Assembly (NCBI RefSeq): GCF_900185015.1
Contig: NZ_FXYD01000003.1
Location: 124,001 to 188,000 of the forward strand
DNA: 64,000 nt
From: Octadecabacter ascidiaceicola
GTDB lineage: Bacteria; Pseudomonadota; Alphaproteobacteria; Rhodobacterales; Rhodobacteraceae
Reading direction: 5' to 3'
Shown here: piece after piece, positions 37,254 through 46,594 of the stretch
Numbering within the stretch: position 1 is the stretch's first letter
How the letters are laid out: the number at the start of each line of letters is the position of its first letter
The notes under the pieces: model-generated
What the model was told of the DNA's origin: nothing
Database searches by the model: none
The model's input: the letters and a program-made list of their open reading frames with translations, nothing else
Translations under genes and position numbers: made by a program

Positions 37254-38521
37254 CGTCCTGCGACCCGTTCAATGTCTGCGCCGACTTTGCCCAGCTTGCC
37301 CGCAACGTCTTCATACCCGCGATCAAGGTGATAAACGCGGTTCACCTGCGTTTCGCCCTCGGCGCGAAGCCCCGCCAAAATCAAAGACACAGACGCCCGC
37401 AAATCGGTCGCCATAACGGGCGCACCTTTCATCTTTTCAACACCTGTCACAGTGGCCGTACCGCCGTGTACTTCGATATGCGCCCCCATGCGTTCCAATT
37501 CTGGCGCGTGCATGAAACGGTTTTCAAAAATCTTCTCTTCCAGCACAGATGTGCCTTCCGCAAAGCAAAGCATCGCCATCATCTGTGCCTGCAAATCGGT
37601 CGGAAAGCCTGGGAACGGTTCAGTCGTCACGTCCACGGCTTTTGGGCGATCACCTTTCAGCTTCACTTTCAGGCCAGTCTTGGTTTCTTCAACTGACACA
37701 CCAGCGGCGTCCAGTTTTTCGCAAAACGCGCCTACCAGTGACATTTTCCCACCAAGGCACTCAACCTCACCGCCTGCGATCACAGGGGCAAGCATGTAGG
37801 TGCCAAGCTCAATCCGATCCGTCACAACGGGGTGCGTGGCACCGTGCAGACGATCAACGCCTTGGATTGTGATGCTAGGCGTTCCATCACCTTCAATCTG
37901 TGCGCCCATTTTTCGGAGGCAGTCCGCCAAATCGACGATCTCAGGCTCGCGTGCGGCGTTGTTAATAACGGTTGTGCCCTTCGCCAATGTCGCCGCCATC
38001 ATAATGTTCTCGGTCGCCCCAACGGAGGCAAACGGGAAATCAATCACGGCGCCCTTCAGCTTGCCACCATCCGCTTTCGCGTGCAGATAGCCGTCTTTCA
38101 AATCAATCTCTGCGCCCATTTTGGCCAGACCATCGGTGTGAATATCCATTGGACGCGCGCCAATCGCACAGCCACCTGGCAGCGACACAATCGCATGGCC
38201 TTCACGCGCCAGAAGCGGGCCCAGCACAAGGTTAGAGGCACGCATCTTACGCACGATATCGTAATCCGCCGTCGTGTTGATCGCACCGTGGCACGACATG
38301 GTCTGCACCTTACCATCTTGCAGCGATGAAATCTCGGCACCCAGCGATTCCAGCAACAGCGTCATCGTTTTGATGTCGCTCAGGCGTGGCGTGTTGGTCA
38401 GCGTCAGCGGCTCGTCACTGAGCAAGGTGGCAGGCATCAGCGTCAACGCCGCGTTCTTTGCGCCCGCAATTTCAATTTGCCCTGACAGCGACTTGCCGCC
38501 GCGTACTACGATGGAATCCAT
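37250..38521 (-). CDS. murA: UDP-N-acetylglucosamine 1-carboxyvinyltransferase
   Basis: 423 residues. The start has [19 protein letters not shown] with the catalytic Lys-Asn pair, the catalytic Cys is in [16 protein letters not shown], and [13 protein letters not shown] with [12 protein letters not shown] close the fold. It catalyses the first committed step of peptidoglycan synthesis using PEP. It has the fosfomycin-sensitive Cys rather than Asp. Confidence 0.97.
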   Translation of the reverse strand: MDSIVVRGGKSLSGQIEIAGAKNAALTLMPATLLSDEPLTLTNTPRLSDIKTMTLLLESLGAEISSLQDGKVQTMSCHGAINTTADYDIVRKMRASNLVLGPLLAREGHAIVSLPGGCAIGARPMDIHTDGLAKMGAEIDLKDGYLHAKADGGKLKGAVIDFPFASVGATENIMMAATLAKGTTVINNAAREPEIVDLADCLRKMGAQIEGDGTPSITIQGVDRLHGATHPVVTDRIELGTYMLAPVIAGGEVECLGGKMSLVGAFCEKLDAAGVSVEETKTGLKVKLKGDRPKAVDVTTEPFPGFPTDLQAQMMAMLCFAEGTSVLEEKIFENRFMHAPELERMGAHIEVHGGTATVTGVEKMKGAPVMATDLRASVSLILAGLRAEGETQVNRVYHLDRGYEDVAGKLGKVGADIERVAGR

Positions 38522-38526
38522 GCCTG

Positions 38527-38676
38527 TTACTCTTTCTCACTTGGGGCTTTTTCGCCCGCTTCTTTTGACGCTTTCGCGCGTGCTTGCACCTTACGACGCC
38601 CAAGGTTTGCCTTCAACGCGGCCTTTAGCCGGTCTTCGCGTGTTTGTGGTCCTTTGGATGTCGGTTTACTGCTCAT
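38527..38676 (-). CDS. Small basic/acidic hypothetical protein upstream of murA
   Basis: 49 residues: [20 protein letters not shown], then [20 protein letters not shown], then GEKAPSEKE. No membrane segment and no cysteine; the sequence is strongly charged and probably disordered or helical. The stop lies 5 bases before the murA ATG, so it is likely cotranscribed. A short protein of this kind recurs before murA in related bacteria as far as recalled; function unknown. Confidence 0.7.
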   Translation of the reverse strand: MSSKPTSKGPQTREDRLKAALKANLGRRKVQARAKASKEAGEKAPSEKE

Positions 38677-38762
38677 GACAACCTGTTACCTGAACGCGTA
38701 AAAACCGTCCAGTCAGGGCTTGCGGAAACAGCAATTTACGTCTACTTCGCCCTCCATCGGTT

Positions 38763-38837
38763 GCTGCTGTAGCTCAGTGGTAGAGCGCGTCATTGGTAAT
38801 GACGAGGTCGGGAGTTCAATTCTCCCTAGCAGCACCA
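38763..38837 (+). tRNA. tRNA-Thr (GGT)
   Basis: 75 bases with encoded CCA. The acceptor GCTGCTG pairs with TAGCAGC (one G-T wobble), the D arm is GCTC-AGTGGTA-GAGC, the anticodon stem-loop is CGTCA-TTGGTAA-TGACG with GGT, and the T arm is GGGAG-TTCAATT-CTCCC. The convergent recombinase gene ends inside its T loop, so this is the likely integration site of the island. Confidence 0.96.
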
Positions 38838-40381
38838 TTAACTTTTATACCCCCTGAAATCATATCTAACGCCTTGAATGGCAACGCTATTTCTGGTGTT
38901 CTAGGTCCGTCAATGCGATGATACGAAAATCCGCCTGAAAACCCCAATCTCAGCACGATTCTGCGCAAGTTCGCATCGCCGCTTTCCCATATTTTCCAAG
39001 GGTTTGAGAGCACTGTAAGGGCGAGTTCTAGGAATGCTTCGTAGCTGTTCGATTTTTTCGGCGTTTTTGTGAGGTTTTCGACCATAAGCACCTTTGATCT
39101 TTCCAATTTTGCGATCCTTTTTTCGTAAGCGCCAATGATTGAATCGTCATTCGAGCGCATGATGCGAGTAAGCAAAGCTTCGATTTGAGTATTAGTTTCA
39201 GTGATTTGCCGTTTCGTGGAACGTGCAACGTCTTTGGTGTGTTCTATACGACCCTCCCACGCTCTTTTGAACATCTTCTTTACCAAGACCATGTATGTCG
39301 GGCTGGGTTGCAGTGACTTTACGACTTCCTCAAACGATCCTTCAATTTTGGCACGTGAGATGGACTTCCCGTAACTTTCACAGTCCTTCGTGTGGCACAG
39401 GTAATAAGGATAATATTTGGTCTTCCCCTTTGACCAAGAAGAGCGCAGCTTGGCTCCGCAATCGCCACACGTAGCAAAACCGCGCAAGGCGAAGTCCTCG
39501 CCGATATCTGCGCGTGCAGGGGCGTAGCCTGTGTCGTTAAGGCGTGCCTGCACCTTTTCAAATGTCGCCATAGATACAAGCGGTTCATGTTGCCCCTTCA
39601 GCCAATTCAGTTCATAAACCTCGCTACAGACGTAACCCGCATAGAGAGGGTTGGTCAGTAAATCCGTGACACGTTTGTCCCGAACCTTACCGTCTTTTAT
39701 GTGTGGATAATCAGATTTGGATTCCAGAAATCGCTTCACTTCGGCCTGTGTTTGAAACCGCCTAATTGCAAATCCTTCGATGGCCTCGCGCACCGTGCTG
39801 GCGTGTGGCTCGTCTGGGTGCAGCAATTTACCATGGCCTTTTACGGTCTTGTATCGAAAGCCAACAGGTGCGTTGTGGACCCAGTATCCCAACTGCATCC
39901 GCGCTTTCATCTTTTGCGCCACTTGCCGACCGTTTTGCTTGCGCTCTAATGCACCTTGAGCAGCCATGATCGTTTCAATAAATTCACCTTCGGGTGTTTC
40001 ATCGAACTTGAAATTCAAACATTCAATCGTCGCACCGCGCACACGGAACGCCTCACGCAGATCAAGGTGAAACCGTGTGTCCCGTGCAAAGCGTTTGAGA
40101 TCATCGAAGATCACGACAAACTGCGTATCTGGTTGAGCGTCCAGGAATGACAGCAGCGCCACCATTCCGGGTCGCTTCATGAAATCACCGCCGCCTGTGA
40201 TCGTATCTGGAAACACCGCAGCGACTTCATGTCCCTGCGATGCAGCAAATTCACGACAACGGGTTTCTTGGCTCTGAAGACCATGACCATCCGCTTCTTG
40301 CGCCCGTGATGACACGCGGCAATAGATCAGCGCCTGCCTCGGAGTATCTGTATTTGGTTTTGTGTATCTACTCTGACGCAT
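38816..40381 (-). CDS. Large serine recombinase (integrase of the island)
   Basis: 521 residues from the ATG at 40381, which has AAAGGA upstream. An N-terminal resolvase domain has the catalytic serine in YCRVSSRAQE, followed by DDLKRFARDT. The recombinase domain is at about 170-280, then a zinc ribbon (CGDCGAKL and CHTKDC) and a C-terminal coiled coil (ITETNTQIEALL...). Such proteins integrate and excise phages and mobile elements. The stop codon lies in the T loop of tRNA-Thr, so its last 22 bases are antisense to the tRNA. Sits at one end of the mobile island, with the mobilisation genes at the other. Confidence 0.92.
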   Translation of the reverse strand: MRQSRYTKPNTDTPRQALIYCRVSSRAQEADGHGLQSQETRCREFAASQGHEVAAVFPDTITGGGDFMKRPGMVALLSFLDAQPDTQFVVIFDDLKRFARDTRFHLDLREAFRVRGATIECLNFKFDETPEGEFIETIMAAQGALERKQNGRQVAQKMKARMQLGYWVHNAPVGFRYKTVKGHGKLLHPDEPHASTVREAIEGFAIRRFQTQAEVKRFLESKSDYPHIKDGKVRDKRVTDLLTNPLYAGYVCSEVYELNWLKGQHEPLVSMATFEKVQARLNDTGYAPARADIGEDFALRGFATCGDCGAKLRSSWSKGKTKYYPYYLCHTKDCESYGKSISRAKIEGSFEEVVKSLQPSPTYMVLVKKMFKRAWEGRIEHTKDVARSTKRQITETNTQIEALLTRIMRSNDDSIIGAYEKRIAKLERSKVLMVENLTKTPKKSNSYEAFLELALTVLSNPWKIWESGDANLRRIVLRLGFSGGFSYHRIDGPRTPEIALPFKALDMISGGIKVNGAAREN

Positions 40382-40700
40382 GCGGATTCCTTTCACTCGA
40401 CCCATCGCGATGTGGGGCTAATGCCTGTTCGAATTCTGATGTTGTATTATCTAAGTTTAGCACATCTCGTATCGGCACTTCAGCCAAAGAGATGTCTTTT
40501 CCACAAGCCTGCTGGAGAGGGTGAACGCCGAAACCAAGATCAACAAAGTTGACGACAATCGACCATAACGCCTCAATCAACTCGCGCTTGTCTTCATCTG
40601 AGATATCCTCATCTTCGAAGAAGAGCAGATAGGCATCCCAATCAATCGTCAGGCTTGGTGGGGCCGTTTCTGGATTAAACTCTGGGGGAATGTCGGTCAT
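40368..40700 (-). CDS. Unknown acidic protein coupled to the serine recombinase
   Basis: 110 residues from the ATG at 40700: MTDIPPEFNPETAPPSLTID, then WDAYLLFFEDEDISDEDKRE, then LIEALWSIVVNFVDLGFGVH. It is acidic with one hydrophobic helix (ALWSIVVNFVDLGFGV). It overlaps the recombinase start by 14 bases, so the two form one operon. Position suggests a partner of the recombinase, for instance a directionality or expression control factor; no known domain is recognised. A longer frame from 40943 is unlikely. Confidence 0.75.
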   Translation of the reverse strand: MTDIPPEFNPETAPPSLTIDWDAYLLFFEDEDISDEDKRELIEALWSIVVNFVDLGFGVHPLQQACGKDISLAEVPIRDVLNLDNTTSEFEQALAPHRDGSSERNPHASE

Positions 40701-40914
40701 GGCCTGTCTCTTTCTGCCTCTTGGCGTTTCTCTGGTTGGGGGGCTCCTTTGTTGCCTCTCACCGCGAGAGAACGTAAGTGGAACATCATAGGATAATATT
40801 CCCAAGACCCAAAGCGAGAATTTTCTGGCTTTGAGGTTTGGATATCCTAAAATATCACTGCAATGGCCGTAGGTTGCGGGTAAAATCGGGTAGTTTTGAG
40901 CCAAGGATTTTGAT

Positions 40915-41637
40915 GTGGATAACAATTGGAAGACAGCGACCAAGGTCGACCGTGCCGCCCTTTATCACGTCGCTCGTGCAATCGCGGATACCACCAACCT
41001 GAGCGTGGAAAACATTATGGAGCAGGCCTTCGGTCACAAGCTGATGGTGGGCACCGATTATCTGTCCAATTTTCGTAGCGGCACCATCGGACGCCCCAAG
41101 GCCAAGCTGATCCATGCTTGGATCGCAAAAAACCACCTTGAGACGGCACATGCAGTTGATCCCAGATTATTTCCAAAACCGCATACAAACGCATGGGATG
41201 ACTATATCGAGGAGCACGGCATACGCGGACAACTACAGATCAAACGCTTTACCAAGGGCGAATTGAACCTCATCAAAAAGATCAAGGATCGTGATGCGCT
41301 AGACGCTACACTTAAACTTGGGGAGGAGTTTTGCTTTTTTCTTCGGTCCGACGTCCGCGCACATGCTATCGGGTTTGAGCAGTACAAAGGGAAATGGCAC
41401 GTGATGCCGTTAGGTCCGAATGGCTCTCATATCTTCCAACTACGAAGTGATGAACCTTATTTCCCAATTGATACGAATGGTGAAATTGAACGGCTTTCTG
41501 AAGAAAGCGATTTGGACGTGCATCGCTTTGCCGTCGTTGTCTCGCAAGATGCAAATGACTTGCCTTGCACACCCGACATCAGGGATATCGGCCAAACTGC
41601 AAATCTGCACTATATCGACGTTTTATTCTCTGCCTGA
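40915..41637 (+). CDS. Hypothetical two-part protein, island cargo
   Basis: 240 residues from a GTG at 40915 preceded by AAGGA at 40903-40907. The N-terminal third (KTATKVDRAALYHVARAIADTT ... NFRSGTIGRPKAKLIHAWI) is helical and could be a DNA-binding region. The C-terminal half (EEFCFFLRSDVRAHAIGFEQ ... WHVMPLGPNGSHIF ... DVHRFAVVVSQD) reads as a beta-rich domain. Not recognised. It converges on and overlaps by 28 bases the gene at 41610. Confidence 0.65.
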   Translation: MDNNWKTATKVDRAALYHVARAIADTTNLSVENIMEQAFGHKLMVGTDYLSNFRSGTIGRPKAKLIHAWIAKNHLETAHAVDPRLFPKPHTNAWDDYIEEHGIRGQLQIKRFTKGELNLIKKIKDRDALDATLKLGEEFCFFLRSDVRAHAIGFEQYKGKWHVMPLGPNGSHIFQLRSDEPYFPIDTNGEIERLSEESDLDVHRFAVVVSQDANDLPCTPDIRDIGQTANLHYIDVLFSA

Positions 41638-42335
41638 AATTTATAGACCAATGGCAAAATTTGCTCATTGGCGTCTTTCAGCTCGGCCCATTCCTTCGCG
41701 CCAACTGTTTTCAACTGATCCCATTTACCAAGTTTGGCATGGGCAATATCTGCAAAGAAAATTTCAGGATTACCTAGATCATCTATGAAACTTGTGGCCT
41801 CGGCTGATCTTGCCATCTCAACCGCATCAAAATAGGCAGGCAAAATCACCTCTTTTACAAACTCCTGAATGCGCTCAGTATCTGGCAGATTATTAGCATT
41901 TAGCGAAGCGCCAATCGACCACATCTCGCCCACATGCCCAAGTAGCTGAAATATTCGCGTCGCCGCCTTGGGATGGGTCTCACTTGGATTGGGGTTGTCT
42001 GCGTCAGCCTTCTCAATCAGCACCATTACAGAGGCTATACTGGCAATCGTGACACGCAACTCGACCCAATCGACCTCGTCCATGTTGCCGAGCATTTTTT
42101 CCAAAGCCTCATGATCTGCTTGCAATTCCAAACACCGCTCCACCTTATCCCAAAGATCACGCGGCAGGTCAGGTTCTCGAACCTGAGACTTGCCTGACTT
42201 CGAAACCAGATTGAACGTCGGAACACCTTCGAGGATAGAGAAATGGCCTAGCTCGATATGGGCGCGCTCGTGAAGGGCAATCCATCGCTTTGAACGTGTC
42301 TTATCTAAGGTAAGTTTGAAAATTTGTTTAAACAC
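41610..42335 (-). CDS. HExxH metallopeptidase-like protein, possibly 5'-truncated
   Basis: 241 residues at most. Near the N-terminus RWIALHERAHIELGHF has an HExxH zinc motif, followed about 65 residues later by CLELQADHEA, an E-x-x-AD pattern used as third ligand in several zinc peptidase families. The frame can only start at a GTG at 42335, because a TAG lies directly before it, and no good ribosome site is visible, so the N-terminus may be lost. No membrane segment. Convergent with 40915. A role as a peptidase in regulation or defence is inference. Confidence 0.55.
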   Translation of the reverse strand: MFKQIFKLTLDKTRSKRWIALHERAHIELGHFSILEGVPTFNLVSKSGKSQVREPDLPRDLWDKVERCLELQADHEALEKMLGNMDEVDWVELRVTIASIASVMVLIEKADADNPNPSETHPKAATRIFQLLGHVGEMWSIGASLNANNLPDTERIQEFVKEVILPAYFDAVEMARSAEATSFIDDLGNPEIFFADIAHAKLGKWDQLKTVGAKEWAELKDANEQILPLVYKFQAENKTSI

Positions 42336-42351
42336 CTAGATAAATAGCTGA

Positions 42352-43056
42352 CTATATCGACTGTGTGTAATCTAAAATCGTGTGTGTAACAGTTGCCATT
42401 GGAAGGCCAATTGCTGTTCTTTCATGCTCAGAAACCTTACATTTTCGTCCACTTGGTAATGTGATTTGGACTAGCCCTTTTGTAGCTCCAATAGCGGTGA
42501 TTTTTTCCGTCAACAATGGTTCCCAACTTGAGTGATTTTTGAATGAATATCCCATCATACCAACCACTTTATCTTTTGAATACGGCGGTTCCCTCTCTAA
42601 GAAGCAACCAATGCCCTCATCACCAAGGTAACGACTATTCATATCTGCGGGTGTTCTAAGAGGCTTTGCCTCGATCACATAAGCAGCTGAATAACCTGCT
42701 TCAAATTTTCGGCGTATTTCAAAATCAGCCTTAGGTTTTCTGATGCCATGGCTTTCATCGCCCAACGTAGCAACCTCATACGCCACCTGAAGTCTATCTC
42801 TACTACTCTCCATAGGGGCGTCTGCTTGAAGCCTCTTCATCCGATCACCGAGTCCTGAAGTTATTTCGGGTTCGGTTGGGCTTTGGGTATGACAGCCGTT
42901 TAGAAATGAATTCCATTCGTTCGGCTTGCAAAGCAATGCATACCCATCGTCAATAAGATCAAAGGATTCAGAGATGAAATCACACCAGAGATCAGCTTCT
43001 TGTGGTGTTAGGCCCTGACCAATCAACCATTGCTCGAGCGATATTTCTTTAGTCAT
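42352..43056 (-). CDS. Putative restriction endonuclease, PD-(D/E)xK type
   Basis: 234 residues. KADFEIRRKF ... AAYVIEAKPL gives D111 and E129-x-K131, a credible PD-(D/E)xK nuclease centre. It is coupled to a large N6-adenine methyltransferase gene by an ATGA overlap, the arrangement of a type II restriction-modification pair. AT-rich compared with the chromosome. Specificity unknown; that it is the cognate nuclease is inferred from coupling and motif. Confidence 0.7.
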   Translation of the reverse strand: MTKEISLEQWLIGQGLTPQEADLWCDFISESFDLIDDGYALLCKPNEWNSFLNGCHTQSPTEPEITSGLGDRMKRLQADAPMESSRDRLQVAYEVATLGDESHGIRKPKADFEIRRKFEAGYSAAYVIEAKPLRTPADMNSRYLGDEGIGCFLEREPPYSKDKVVGMMGYSFKNHSSWEPLLTEKITAIGATKGLVQITLPSGRKCKVSEHERTAIGLPMATVTHTILDYTQSI

Positions 43057-46000
43057 GCGGCTTCCGCGCTATTCAAGCCAGACATTGCTGCGGCCAAAAT
43101 CAGATCGGCGTCAGAAAAAGCACGCTCAAGAGTCCAATGCATGCGTTCTTCAGGTTTGATCAAAATTGTTGTCATGCCCTTTCGAGAATGCCAGAGATAA
43201 CGACTTTGCGTCATGCCACTTGCACCTTGTCTTTCATATGCTGCAATTGCTTCTTTCAAAAAATGATCGTTTAGCCCCACTTCATTCTGGCAAACATTCT
43301 TGCGAACATATCGGATCTCTGTTGCCACTAGATTTCCGTCTAGTGAGGTCGAGGAAACGCTGTAATTTCCTTTCCCCCTATCTACTTGCGACATCATCGC
43401 TTCTCGATAATCGACGAGCTGTTGAGAAGTTACTGATGAAATTGCTTCAGTTGGAGTCGCTCCGTCAGAAAACCCCTTACGCAGTGACGAAAATTCACTA
43501 ATCACAGATTTGTAGAAAGAATCGAGCCGTAATGCATCACCCACGATCTGCTCGCGCTCAGAAGGTTCAGCATCAACAAATTTGATAAGTTGATCATCAT
43601 CGAGGCCGCCAAAAGGCCACGGAAGGCTTGTAACAGCAGACAATTCAACACTGACTCTATCGATTGTCATTCTGCGACCATTGACAAAACATAAGTATTT
43701 GAAAATTTTGGTCGACATATAAGCTGCCACCGCCTTCAGGAAAACTACCTGTTGGCTGGACAATTCCTCATCGTAGGCTTGGTTAAAACTTCCGATAACA
43801 AAAGATTTAGTGGCAATAGGCCGCTCCACATAGATTGCTGTCTCACAGGTTCTAGGCATCAAGACCACATGACCCGTTAAAAAGACCTTTTCACCATGTG
43901 ATGCCTTATCCCATTGCTCCAAAGGCAAGGGGACAGCACTATTTTCTACCTTGAACAGTTCTCGGTCTAACCCAAGCTGCCTGCGCCAGTAGGTTTCTGA
44001 CCTTGGGTCTGCTGACAGAAGGAACTGTGATTCCAGGTTATTGTTATCTTTGATTGTAAAGTTTAAACCCACTAAATCTCTTAAAGAGCTGAGGCTTTTG
44101 AACCGCCCTGTTTCGATATACTCGTCCATATTTTTCATAATGTGACGATCTATTTGAGTACAGGTAAAGAGGCGAGGCCAAGCCCTGTCGTCAGTTTCAA
44201 TTTGGTTGTGCCAGTGAACTTGTGTCCAGTCATGAATGACGATCCAAAGCCGCCCACGTTTGCTCTGAGGCTGCAAAGAAATGAGTGGGCGAAAGGTCCA
44301 GAATTGATGATCTTCTTCAGGTGTATTTTTTCTCAAAATGATGGCTGCTGTGGATAGTCGAGCGCTTTTTGATGCAGATCGATCCTCCGAACCAGCGGTC
44401 CTTACACCTGAACGGCGGAACAGTTTGTACCTAAGGTGCGCAAGATCAGCGATACCAATTATTTCGCAAGAGGAACGCAAGAAGTGAGTGAATTTCTTTG
44501 ACCATACATTCACCAAACTCTTTTGCGGCAATAATAGGCCGATGAGGCCATCATCCTCAAGATGATCTTGATATGCCTTCCACATGAATAGTTCTGCTAC
44601 TTGTTTATTGCCTATCGGGGCCTTGGTGCGTTTATTATATGCTGTCGCATCACTGCTTTTGAGCTGTGCTAGTGATACCCAAGGTGGGTTGCCAACGATA
44701 ACGTCGCACTTGACGCCACTGACCTCAGCAGAGAAAAAGTCCGCAGCTTTGATATTCGCCAAGCCCTGTGGATCGGCGGTAAGCATTGACGGGAACAGCC
44801 TCTTTTTCCCATCAATCACGGGCCAACTTGTATAGTCATTAGCTTCGGCGGGATCGACGTAGTCCAACATCGTAAGATATAGGCTAAAAGCCGCAACGTG
44901 ACAGGCCGTTTCGTTCAATTCCACCGCGAAAATGCTATTCATCATGAGGTCGTGAAGATCGTCTAGCGGTAATTGTGTGACCCCTTGCGGCAGACAAGCC
45001 TCTACGACTCTGCGATATGCTCCGACAAGAAACACACCAGAACCCGCCGCAGGGTCCAATATCCTTGTCCCGCGGTTAAATGGTTTTTGGTCTTCTAGTC
45101 TATCTAAAGTGTAGTCTGCCACATAAGGAGGGGTATAAAACGCTCCAAACTGTTTTCCTGCGTTTTCGGACTCATTGCGAAGAAACATCTCGTAGATTGC
45201 GGATAACGTTTCAGTTCTGATTGTGGCAAAATCGTAATCGAAGAAGCTTAATTGTCCTGCTGCGGTCTCTCCTGACCTAAGAACTCGGCGGAGCTGATTG
45301 ACATGATCTTCGTTGAATGAATCGATGTGATCTTGAGACAGCGGGAAAATACTACCATTAAAGACTTCATCTAGTCGCCCGAATAACTCTTTCGTATCTT
45401 TTAGAGACCAATGACTATCTCCATCAATACTGATTCCCGCGAGCCCCCATGCGCTTAAACGTTCTTCAGTGATGAACTTTCGGTCCACCAAAAAGTAGAA
45501 GTAGAGTAGTCTAGCAATCAATGCGTTTACCGCTGTCGGTGGGATTGACTCACCGTCAGTCGTGTGTTGCGTAAATATGATTGACAGCTCTGCAAGCGAT
45601 TGTAGTAAACGCTCATCTACGAATTCATCTGCAAGACGTGCTTCGTCGCGCCATGCTAATGAGCTTCGAAGCGTTTTGGCGCTGATTGGATTCAGAGTGT
45701 TTGTGAGATCACTGCTTGGCTCTGGATTAAGCAATTCGGATACTTCGAACTCTTTGACTTGGGCTTCCCAGTCCGCACCACTATAGCCAAATCCTTGACA
45801 GAACCAAATAGTGTTTGGTGAGCAGATTATAAGATAGGGTGCAAGGCCTTGGCTCCATACACTGCGGTGTACATGCTTTGCTTGCTCCTTACTCTCCACG
45901 TGCGCCAAATAGACCATGGGAGTGAACCGCTTATGACCAGACGACGCCAGTGCGCCATTCCCACCAGTCCACAACCCAAATGCAGCTTTTACAAACATGC

Positions 46001-46124
46001 CGCTTGTTGCAACTCTCAAAGCATGTTTGTGGTTCGGTAGGTTGGCAAAATCTGCTCCAGATACGAAGCCAGAATCACCTTTATAGCCGAGAAATTCGGC
46101 GACCAACTCAATCGGGTTATTCAT
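43053..46124 (-). CDS. N6-adenine DNA methyltransferase (Eco57I-like)
   Basis: 1023 residues. Motif I is ILDPAAGSGVFLVGAY (about 355-370), preceded by FGAFYTPPYVADY, and motif IV is CDVIVGNPPWVSL with NPPW at 479-482. This is the class that methylates adenine N6. The N-terminal 320 residues and the C-terminal 500 residues presumably hold recognition functions. No nuclease motif is seen in it, unlike type IIG enzymes; the nuclease is apparently the separate downstream gene. It overlaps the regulator and the nuclease genes by 4 bases each. Confidence 0.88.
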   Translation of the reverse strand: MNNPIELVAEFLGYKGDSGFVSGADFANLPNHKHALRVATSGMFVKAAFGLWTGGNGALASSGHKRFTPMVYLAHVESKEQAKHVHRSVWSQGLAPYLIICSPNTIWFCQGFGYSGADWEAQVKEFEVSELLNPEPSSDLTNTLNPISAKTLRSSLAWRDEARLADEFVDERLLQSLAELSIIFTQHTTDGESIPPTAVNALIARLLYFYFLVDRKFITEERLSAWGLAGISIDGDSHWSLKDTKELFGRLDEVFNGSIFPLSQDHIDSFNEDHVNQLRRVLRSGETAAGQLSFFDYDFATIRTETLSAIYEMFLRNESENAGKQFGAFYTPPYVADYTLDRLEDQKPFNRGTRILDPAAGSGVFLVGAYRRVVEACLPQGVTQLPLDDLHDLMMNSIFAVELNETACHVAAFSLYLTMLDYVDPAEANDYTSWPVIDGKKRLFPSMLTADPQGLANIKAADFFSAEVSGVKCDVIVGNPPWVSLAQLKSSDATAYNKRTKAPIGNKQVAELFMWKAYQDHLEDDGLIGLLLPQKSLVNVWSKKFTHFLRSSCEIIGIADLAHLRYKLFRRSGVRTAGSEDRSASKSARLSTAAIILRKNTPEEDHQFWTFRPLISLQPQSKRGRLWIVIHDWTQVHWHNQIETDDRAWPRLFTCTQIDRHIMKNMDEYIETGRFKSLSSLRDLVGLNFTIKDNNNLESQFLLSADPRSETYWRRQLGLDRELFKVENSAVPLPLEQWDKASHGEKVFLTGHVVLMPRTCETAIYVERPIATKSFVIGSFNQAYDEELSSQQVVFLKAVAAYMSTKIFKYLCFVNGRRMTIDRVSVELSAVTSLPWPFGGLDDDQLIKFVDAEPSEREQIVGDALRLDSFYKSVISEFSSLRKGFSDGATPTEAISSVTSQQLVDYREAMMSQVDRGKGNYSVSSTSLDGNLVATEIRYVRKNVCQNEVGLNDHFLKEAIAAYERQGASGMTQSRYLWHSRKGMTTILIKPEERMHWTLERAFSDADLILAAAMSGLNSAEAA

Positions 46125-46591
46125 GATGAACCACGCATGATGGCTGTTGGTGGGAACGGCAGGTTTTTTTGATGTACTTCGTCAGAATTTTGAAACGTTG
46201 CTTTCAGTATTTGATCGACGAAATGCTCGCAGCGTATGACAATTGCAGAACATGGAAGGTCAGTAATTTGGTCCACCTTGAGTACTCGACCACTCGCGGG
46301 GGTTAAAACAAAAGAGCAGTCTTGCAATAAAAGAAGACTCATTGGCGCAGAGGCTTGAAAAATTTGATCAATGCTGGCGGATAGCATAGTAACCCTAATG
46401 CCAAAATGACCCACAATGTCTTTGACCGCACAGAGCGCAACTACTTCACCCATTGAAAACTTGGCAGCTTTGCCTTTTTTCGCTTCAAAGTAAGACAGAT
46501 TTTTTCGCCAATGACGCCAAGCCTCTGGAGAGACGCCCGCAACGGAACGGGCTTGCTGGGTGGTGAAGCGAATGGCGGGATGAACAGGCAT
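46121..46591 (-). CDS. Small HTH regulator of the restriction-modification operon
   Basis: 156 residues from the ATG at 46591; upstream starts at 46609 (ATG) and 46666 (TTG) are possible. The N-terminus FTTQQARSVAGVSPEAWRHW followed by FSMGEVVALCAVKDIVGHFG has the layout of a MerR-like winged helix (helix, turn, W-R, then a second helical part). It precedes the methyltransferase with a 4-base overlap. A 14-bp palindrome lies at its start. It plausibly plays the part of a controller protein, though it is not of the usual Xre-like C-protein type. Confidence 0.65.
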   Translation of the reverse strand: MPVHPAIRFTTQQARSVAGVSPEAWRHWRKNLSYFEAKKGKAAKFSMGEVVALCAVKDIVGHFGIRVTMLSASIDQIFQASAPMSLLLLQDCSFVLTPASGRVLKVDQITDLPCSAIVIRCEHFVDQILKATFQNSDEVHQKNLPFPPTAIMRGSS

Positions 46592-46594
46592 TTT

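Noticed and set aside
42018-42028. CAGCACCATTA, identical to the last bases of tRNA-Thr plus flank (38827-38837 region), as a possible second attachment site
   Set aside because: Only 11 bases, inside a coding frame, and in the middle of the island; expected by chance at this length.
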